The position numbers and the translations under genes were made by a program. DNA of 64,000 nt, taken from assembly GCF_021389975.1 (NCBI RefSeq), contig NZ_CP089981.1, forward strand, positions 4,985,501-5,049,500, in the 5' to 3' direction. Under the pieces are notes generated by a model. That model saw only the letters and a list, made by a program, of their open reading frames with translations, had not been told where the DNA came from and searched no databases. This DNA comes from Fulvivirga ulvae (GTDB lineage: Bacteria; Bacteroidota; Bacteroidia; Cytophagales; Cyclobacteriaceae). Shown here in pieces: positions 59,626-64,000 of this stretch; position 1 is the stretch's first letter, and each line of letters starts with the position of its first letter.

Positions 59626-60612
59626 TCAATCGAAAGACTGATTTTCGTGTGACGCTAAAGTTAAAAGTTTTTGATATTCTTCATCGCTAAGCCCTTGTAT
59701 AAGGAAATTAACAGGATCAATTTTTTTATTGTCTTTTATAATTTCGTAGTGAACGTGTGGAGCGGCAGAGCCGCCCGAACTTGATACGTAGGCTATTACC
59801 TCGCCTCGTTTTACCTTATCTCCGGGCTTTACCTTAATTTCACCCAGATGAGCATACTTGGTTACATAACCAAAGCCATGGTCTATTTCGATATAGTTTC
59901 CGTATCCTGTTTGTAATTCACTATTGTCTTTAACAAACTTCACTTCCCCATTTCCGGTTGCAAATACTTCCGATCCTCTTGGAGCGGCAAAATCAATACC
60001 TCCATGCATTACGCGACCTTTATGAAAAGGGTTGATTCTCATACCAAAACCTGAAGCAAGTTTTGTAAGTTCCGGGTTTTTTACCGGCTGGATAGAGGGC
60101 AGGGAAGACAGCATCGCATTGTTATCGCGTGCCAGCTGCATAATTTCATCGAAAGACTGGTTTTGTATGTGCGCCTTTCTTTTTATTTTATCAATTTTCT
60201 TAAACGTACTGATTATCAGTTGCTTGTCGTATAAGCCCTTTTCCATTATACGTTTGTACTCTTCCGCACCACCATGGCCGGCTTCACGGATCGCAGGACC
60301 TAAAGGCTCAGCCTCATAAATTTTTCTATATATATTATTATCTCTTTCTTCTAAAGCGGAAATTACTTCATTAACCTCATTCATTTCCTCCTGAAGGTCC
60401 TGATAGTAAGTCTGAAGTTCCTTGTTTTCTTTTTTTAGCTTTATTTCGGAGGGGGAATCAAAGTAGGTGTTATATACCAGCACAAATGCAATTGCCATGA
60501 CCAAAGCAATGGAGAAGAACCCTAAAACATTTAATACTATATCAGAGTAGGTAACCCTGGCTCTTTCATAGCGGCAGGTCTCGGTATCATAGTAATATTT
60601 TATTCTGGCCAT
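59626..60612 (-). CDS. M23-family (LytM) peptidase, paralogue 1
   Basis: 328 residues, same layout as the downstream gene: MARIKYYYDTETCRYER, a membrane helix (about 27-48), a coiled coil (about 55-105), and a LytM domain. Family motifs are FGMRINPFHKG, HGGIDFAAP and HVHYEII, so zinc ligands are kept, although the first His motif has Asn-Pro-Phe in place of the usual His-Pro. The N-terminal cytosolic YYY-x-TETC-x-YE motif is shared with paralogue 2 and may anchor a cytosolic partner. It is the first gene of the pair, divergent from alaS across 164 bp. Confidence 0.9.
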   Translation of the reverse strand: MARIKYYYDTETCRYERARVTYSDIVLNVLGFFSIALVMAIAFVLVYNTYFDSPSEIKLKKENKELQTYYQDLQEEMNEVNEVISALEERDNNIYRKIYEAEPLGPAIREAGHGGAEEYKRIMEKGLYDKQLIISTFKKIDKIKRKAHIQNQSFDEIMQLARDNNAMLSSLPSIQPVKNPELTKLASGFGMRINPFHKGRVMHGGIDFAAPRGSEVFATGNGEVKFVKDNSELQTGYGNYIEIDHGFGYVTKYAHLGEIKVKPGDKVKRGEVIAYVSSSGGSAAPHVHYEIIKDNKKIDPVNFLIQGLSDEEYQKLLTLASHENQSFD

Positions 60613-60776
60613 TAATGTTCTATGCTAAAAACTTCTATTTTTGTCTCTCTCTATTAAAAAGAGACAGTTGGTTTTTCAGTTAACACGAGGTTTAAAGCTT
60701 TAGTTTAACTGCAATATATTAATTTTCTTTAAAAAAAAGTCTTCGGGCGCAAAATTATCAATTTTTTTGACAATAA

Positions 60777-63398
60777 ATGGATTCTAAGTTAGTAAGGCGA
60801 AAATTTCTTGAGTTTTTTGAAAACAAGCAGCACCAAATAGTCGATTCTGCTCCTTTGGTTAATAAAGATGATCCTACATTGATGTTTACCAATGCAGGTA
60901 TGAACCAGTTCAAAGACTACTTTCTGGGTAATAAAAAGCCGCAGTATAACCGCGTGGCAGACACCCAGAAATGCCTGAGGGTATCGGGTAAGCATAATGA
61001 CCTGGAAGAAGTAGGGCTTGACACTTACCACCATACCATGTTCGAAATGCTTGGCAACTGGTCATTTGGTGACTATTTTAAGAAAGAAGCCATTGCATGG
61101 GCCTGGGAATTACTTACCGAAGTGTATGGTTTGCCCAAAGACAGGTTATATGTGACTGTATTTGGTGGTGATGAGGGTGATAAGCTTGATGTAGATCAGG
61201 AGGCTTATGACTACTGGAAGGAGATCATTGCTGAAGACAGAATACTTTACGGCTCAAAAAAGGATAACTTCTGGGAGATGGGTGATACCGGACCCTGCGG
61301 ACCCTGCTCAGAAATACACATTGACCTGCGAAAGCCGGAAGAGATAGAAAAAGTACCCGGCAAGGAGCTGGTTAATCAGGATCACCCTGCAGTGGTTGAG
61401 ATATGGAACCTTGTATTCATGGAATTTAACCGTCTGGCTTCCGGAGAGTTAAAAAACCTTCCTGCAAAGCACGTGGATACGGGTATGGGGTTTGAAAGGC
61501 TTTGTATGGCTATTCAGAAAAAGTCTTCAAATTATGATACCGATGTATTTACACCTTTAATAAACTTTCTGGCTGAAAAAGCCGGAGTTAAATATGGTGT
61601 AGATAATCAAACAGATATTGCCATCCGTGTAATTTCAGATCACGTAAGAGCCATTGCATTTGCCATTACTGATGGACAACTGCCATCCAATACGGGGGCG
61701 GGTTATGTGATCAGAAGAATATTGAGAAGGGCGGTACGCTATGGCTTTACTTTCCTTGATTTCAAAAAGCCTTTTATATATGAGCTGGTGCCGATCCTTG
61801 TGGACCAGTTTGAGGAAGTGTTTCCTGAACTCAAAAGCCAGAAAGATTTTGTGATGAGGGTGATAGAGCAGGAGGAGGCGTCTTTCCTGAGGACTTTGGA
61901 AAACGGACTTAAAAAGATAGATTCCGTGAAATCTGAAATGGCTTCAAAGGGCGAAACGGTTATAGATGGTAAGTTGGCATTTGAACTTTATGATACTTTT
62001 GGTTTTCCATTTGACCTGACGTCTCTGATTGCCAGGGAAAACGGACTTTCAGTTGACTCTGGGGGCTTTGATACAGAAATGCAAAAACAAAAAGCCCGAT
62101 CTAAGGCTGATGCCGCTAAGGAAACCGGAGATTGGAATGTAGTAGGAGATCAGGAGAATGTTGAGTTTATCGGTTATGAGCACCTGGAGAGCGAGGCAAA
62201 GTTAATAAAGTATCGTACCATCAAACAAAAAGGGAAGGAGATCTACCAGGTAGTACTCGACAAAACCCCCTTTTATGCCGAAAGTGGTGGACAGGTCGGA
62301 GACCAGGGACACCTTGAAGGATATGGCGAGAAGATCAGTGTACTCGATACCAAGAAGGAAAATGACCTGATCGTTCACTTTACTGATAAACTGCCTGTTA
62401 ACCTTGAAGGCTCTTATAAAGCTGTGGTAAGCGCGAAAAAACGAAAGCTAATCATGAGTAACCATAGCGCCACCCACCTGCTACATGCCGCATTAAGATC
62501 CGTTCTTGGCGAGCATGTGGAGCAGAAGGGATCGTTGGTTAACGATAAAGTGTTGAGGTTTGACTTCTCTCACTTCCAAAAAATGACTGATGATGAGATC
62601 GCCAGGGTGGAACATATCGTGAATGAGAAAATCAGGGAGAATATTCCGTTGAATGAAAAACGCAACGTACCCATAGAGGAGGCTAAGAAAATGGGTGCTA
62701 TGGCACTGTTCGGAGAAAAGTACGGTGAATTTGTTCGTGTCATTATGTTTGATCAGGGTTACTCTGTAGAGCTTTGCGGAGGAACACACGTGCCTGCTAC
62801 AGGTAATATTGGCTTTTTTAAGATAGTATCCGAAAGCTCCATAGCAGCCGGTGTAAGGAGAATTGAAGCGATAACCTCCGAAGCAGCTGAAAAATATATA
62901 GAAGAGCAGTTTGCTTTGGTTGATGAGTTGAAGGAGTTGCTCAAAAATCCAAAGGATATTAAAGCAGCAGTTCATAGTCTTGTAGAGCAAAAAAGTAAAC
63001 TGGAAAAGGAAATAGAAAAATTACACGCAGGTCAGGCTCAAGGCATTAAGAAAGAACTTCTTGGGAAAGTTAAGGCTCAGAATGGCGCCAATGTAATAAT
63101 AGAAAAGGTAGCAGTACCGGCAGGCGATGCATTGAAGAATCTTTCATTTGAGCTCAAAAATGAAGTGGAAAACCTCTTCATGGTGCTGGCTGCAGATATA
63201 GAAGGAAAACCTCAGATTGCCGTGGTTATAGGAGATAACATAATTAAGGAAAAAGATCTGAATGCAGGCACAATTGTAAGGGAGCTGGCTAAAGAGATCA
63301 AAGGTGGTGGTGGTGGGCAACCATTTTTCGCTACGGCAGGTGGTAAAGACATAGGTGGACTTGATAAAGTTTTGGAGAAGGCAAGGGCTATCATTTAA
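60777..63398 (+). CDS. alaS: Alanyl-tRNA synthetase
   Basis: Charges tRNA-Ala with alanine and edits mischarged Ser/Gly. 873 residues, the full bacterial length. The aminoacylation domain has DPTLMFTNAGMNQFKDYF, GNWSFGDYFKKEAI and the GMGFERL motif 3. The editing domain has HSATHLLHAAL and CGGTHVPATGNIG, with its zinc-binding His and Cys residues. The C-terminal DHHA1 domain ends with GGGGGQPFFATAGGKD. It is complete and ordinary; gatB follows by 11 bp, so the two are co-transcribed. Confidence 0.98.
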   Translation: MDSKLVRRKFLEFFENKQHQIVDSAPLVNKDDPTLMFTNAGMNQFKDYFLGNKKPQYNRVADTQKCLRVSGKHNDLEEVGLDTYHHTMFEMLGNWSFGDYFKKEAIAWAWELLTEVYGLPKDRLYVTVFGGDEGDKLDVDQEAYDYWKEIIAEDRILYGSKKDNFWEMGDTGPCGPCSEIHIDLRKPEEIEKVPGKELVNQDHPAVVEIWNLVFMEFNRLASGELKNLPAKHVDTGMGFERLCMAIQKKSSNYDTDVFTPLINFLAEKAGVKYGVDNQTDIAIRVISDHVRAIAFAITDGQLPSNTGAGYVIRRILRRAVRYGFTFLDFKKPFIYELVPILVDQFEEVFPELKSQKDFVMRVIEQEEASFLRTLENGLKKIDSVKSEMASKGETVIDGKLAFELYDTFGFPFDLTSLIARENGLSVDSGGFDTEMQKQKARSKADAAKETGDWNVVGDQENVEFIGYEHLESEAKLIKYRTIKQKGKEIYQVVLDKTPFYAESGGQVGDQGHLEGYGEKISVLDTKKENDLIVHFTDKLPVNLEGSYKAVVSAKKRKLIMSNHSATHLLHAALRSVLGEHVEQKGSLVNDKVLRFDFSHFQKMTDDEIARVEHIVNEKIRENIPLNEKRNVPIEEAKKMGAMALFGEKYGEFVRVIMFDQGYSVELCGGTHVPATGNIGFFKIVSESSIAAGVRRIEAITSEAAEKYIEEQFALVDELKELLKNPKDIKAAVHSLVEQKSKLEKEIEKLHAGQAQGIKKELLGKVKAQNGANVIIEKVAVPAGDALKNLSFELKNEVENLFMVLAADIEGKPQIAVVIGDNIIKEKDLNAGTIVRELAKEIKGGGGGQPFFATAGGKDIGGLDKVLEKARAII

Positions 63399-63409
63399 TT
63401 TGAAGGTAA

Positions 63410-64000
63410 ATGGATAAATCGATCAGAGATAAGTACACGGCTGTAATTGGTCTGGAAGTGCATGCACAGTTGCTGACAACTACTAAAATATATAACTCCG
63501 ACTCGGCAGAATATGGTAGCCAGCCCAATACCAACGTAAGTGTGATAACCCTTGGCCACCCCGGTACTTTGCCCAAACTTAATAAGAAAGTGGTTGAATA
63601 TGCGATCAAAATGGGGCTTGCATGTCAATGTGAAATTAGCCGTGAACAGATATTTGACCGTAAGAATTATTTTTACCCTGATCTTCCAAAGGGCTACCAG
63701 CTTACGCAAGACCGTACTCCAATATGCAAAAATGGTTTTGTAAGGGTTTTTCCGAGGACTGGCGAACCGCGTGACATTCACCTGAACAGGATCCATATTG
63801 AAGAAGATGCGGGCAAGTCTATCCACCTGACCGAAGAAACCGATACACTGGTTGACTTCAATAGAGCGGGGGTACCGCTGATCGAGATTGTTACAGAGCC
63901 GGATATTCGTACATCAGATGAGGCACATTCCTTCCTGACGGAAGTCCGGAGGCTGGTACGTTACCTGGATATCTGCGATGGAAATATGGAAGAGGGTTCA
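63410..64000 (+). CDS. gatB: Aspartyl/glutamyl-tRNA amidotransferase subunit B (3' end outside window)
   Basis: The frame from ATG 63410 stays open for exactly 197 codons to the window end. The product reads like the N-terminal GatB kinase-like domain: VIGLEVHAQLLT, NTNVSVITLGHPGTLP, FYPDLPKGYQLTQ, IHIEEDAGKS, DFNRAGVPLIEIVTEPDI. GatB phosphorylates and amidates Glu-tRNA-Gln or Asp-tRNA-Asn with GatA and GatC. The first codons lie 11 bp after the alaS stop. Confidence 0.96.
   Translation, partial: MDKSIRDKYTAVIGLEVHAQLLTTTKIYNSDSAEYGSQPNTNVSVITLGHPGTLPKLNKKVVEYAIKMGLACQCEISREQIFDRKNYFYPDLPKGYQLTQDRTPICKNGFVRVFPRTGEPRDIHLNRIHIEEDAGKSIHLTEETDTLVDFNRAGVPLIEIVTEPDIRTSDEAHSFLTEVRRLVRYLDICDGNMEEGS

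Noticed and set aside
1..64000. CRISPR arrays, prophage, integrases, transposases, toxin-antitoxin or known defence genes
   Set aside because: None found on reading both strands; the repeats seen are short hairpins and one tandem duplication, without spacers or associated genes.

Overview
The window looks like chromosomal DNA of a Bacteroidota, most likely a marine-type cytophagalean (inference). The evidence is a type IX secretion C-terminal domain, a TonB-dependent receptor with a carboxypeptidase-like N-terminal domain, many lipoproteins with short lipoboxes, near-absent Shine-Dalgarno sites, TTTG/TAnnTTTG promoters, and a SAM-I riboswitch ahead of a shortened metH. There are no rRNA or tRNA genes, CRISPR arrays or transposases. 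No database search was run; calls rest on motifs, length and context.

Bases 1-30.4 kb form a carbohydrate region. A plus-strand exported cluster comes first: a CRTAC1-like FG-GAP protein cut by the window start, a secreted GH65 enzyme, a vanadium haloperoxidase/PAP2 lipoprotein and a trehalase lipoprotein. A PKD/LRR-like lipoprotein and an aldose 1-epimerase follow on the minus strand. Next comes a plus-strand run: Na+/sugar symporter, glpF, glpK, glpD, GH13 alpha-glucosidase and ROK sugar kinase. This set would take an alpha-glucoside of glycerol, or separate glucosides and glycerol, to glucose-6-phosphate and dihydroxyacetone phosphate. A divergent MFS permease then faces a Gfo/Idh/MocA dehydrogenase operon with two TIM-barrel sugar isomerase-like proteins (one cytosolic, one Tat-exported), a 1229-residue lipoprotein and a TonB-dependent receptor. 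The lipoprotein fuses cytochrome c, PA14, a sorbosone-dehydrogenase-like propeller and a 3-keto-disaccharide hydrolase (DUF1080) domain. It is the most unusual gene here and suggests a periplasmic oxidise-then-cleave route for disaccharides. Near-identical GCAAACGwTTGC palindromes lie upstream of the symporter/epimerase, the MFS/dehydrogenase pair and the alpha-amylase at 57 kb, implying one LacI-type regulon whose regulator is not in the window.

Bases 30.4-37 kb are a looser accessory stretch: a TMEM220-like gene whose 3' end was tandemly duplicated (261-bp period), repeat-rich intergenic DNA, a small hypothetical gene, a DinB/YfiT-like protein, a membrane SpoIIE-type phosphatase, a cyclase-family hydrolase, a PLP decarboxylase and an NTF2-like protein. 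Bases 37-41 kb are a methionine unit: promoter, SAM-I riboswitch, terminator, metH lacking the homocysteine domain, and metF.

Bases 41-47.6 kb hold an Hsp20-like gene and a four-gene exported module (DUF1800, DUF1501 with a sorting domain, an outer-membrane barrel, a lipoprotein). Then come HMG-CoA lyase, a TPR protein, a minus-strand group capA-merR-dprA-dnaJ, a TPR/DHp signalling protein lacking an ATPase domain, an unknown lipoprotein, a lipoprotein alpha-amylase and a DUF4168 protein. The window ends in housekeeping DNA: two tandem M23 peptidase paralogues, alaS, and gatB cut by the window end.
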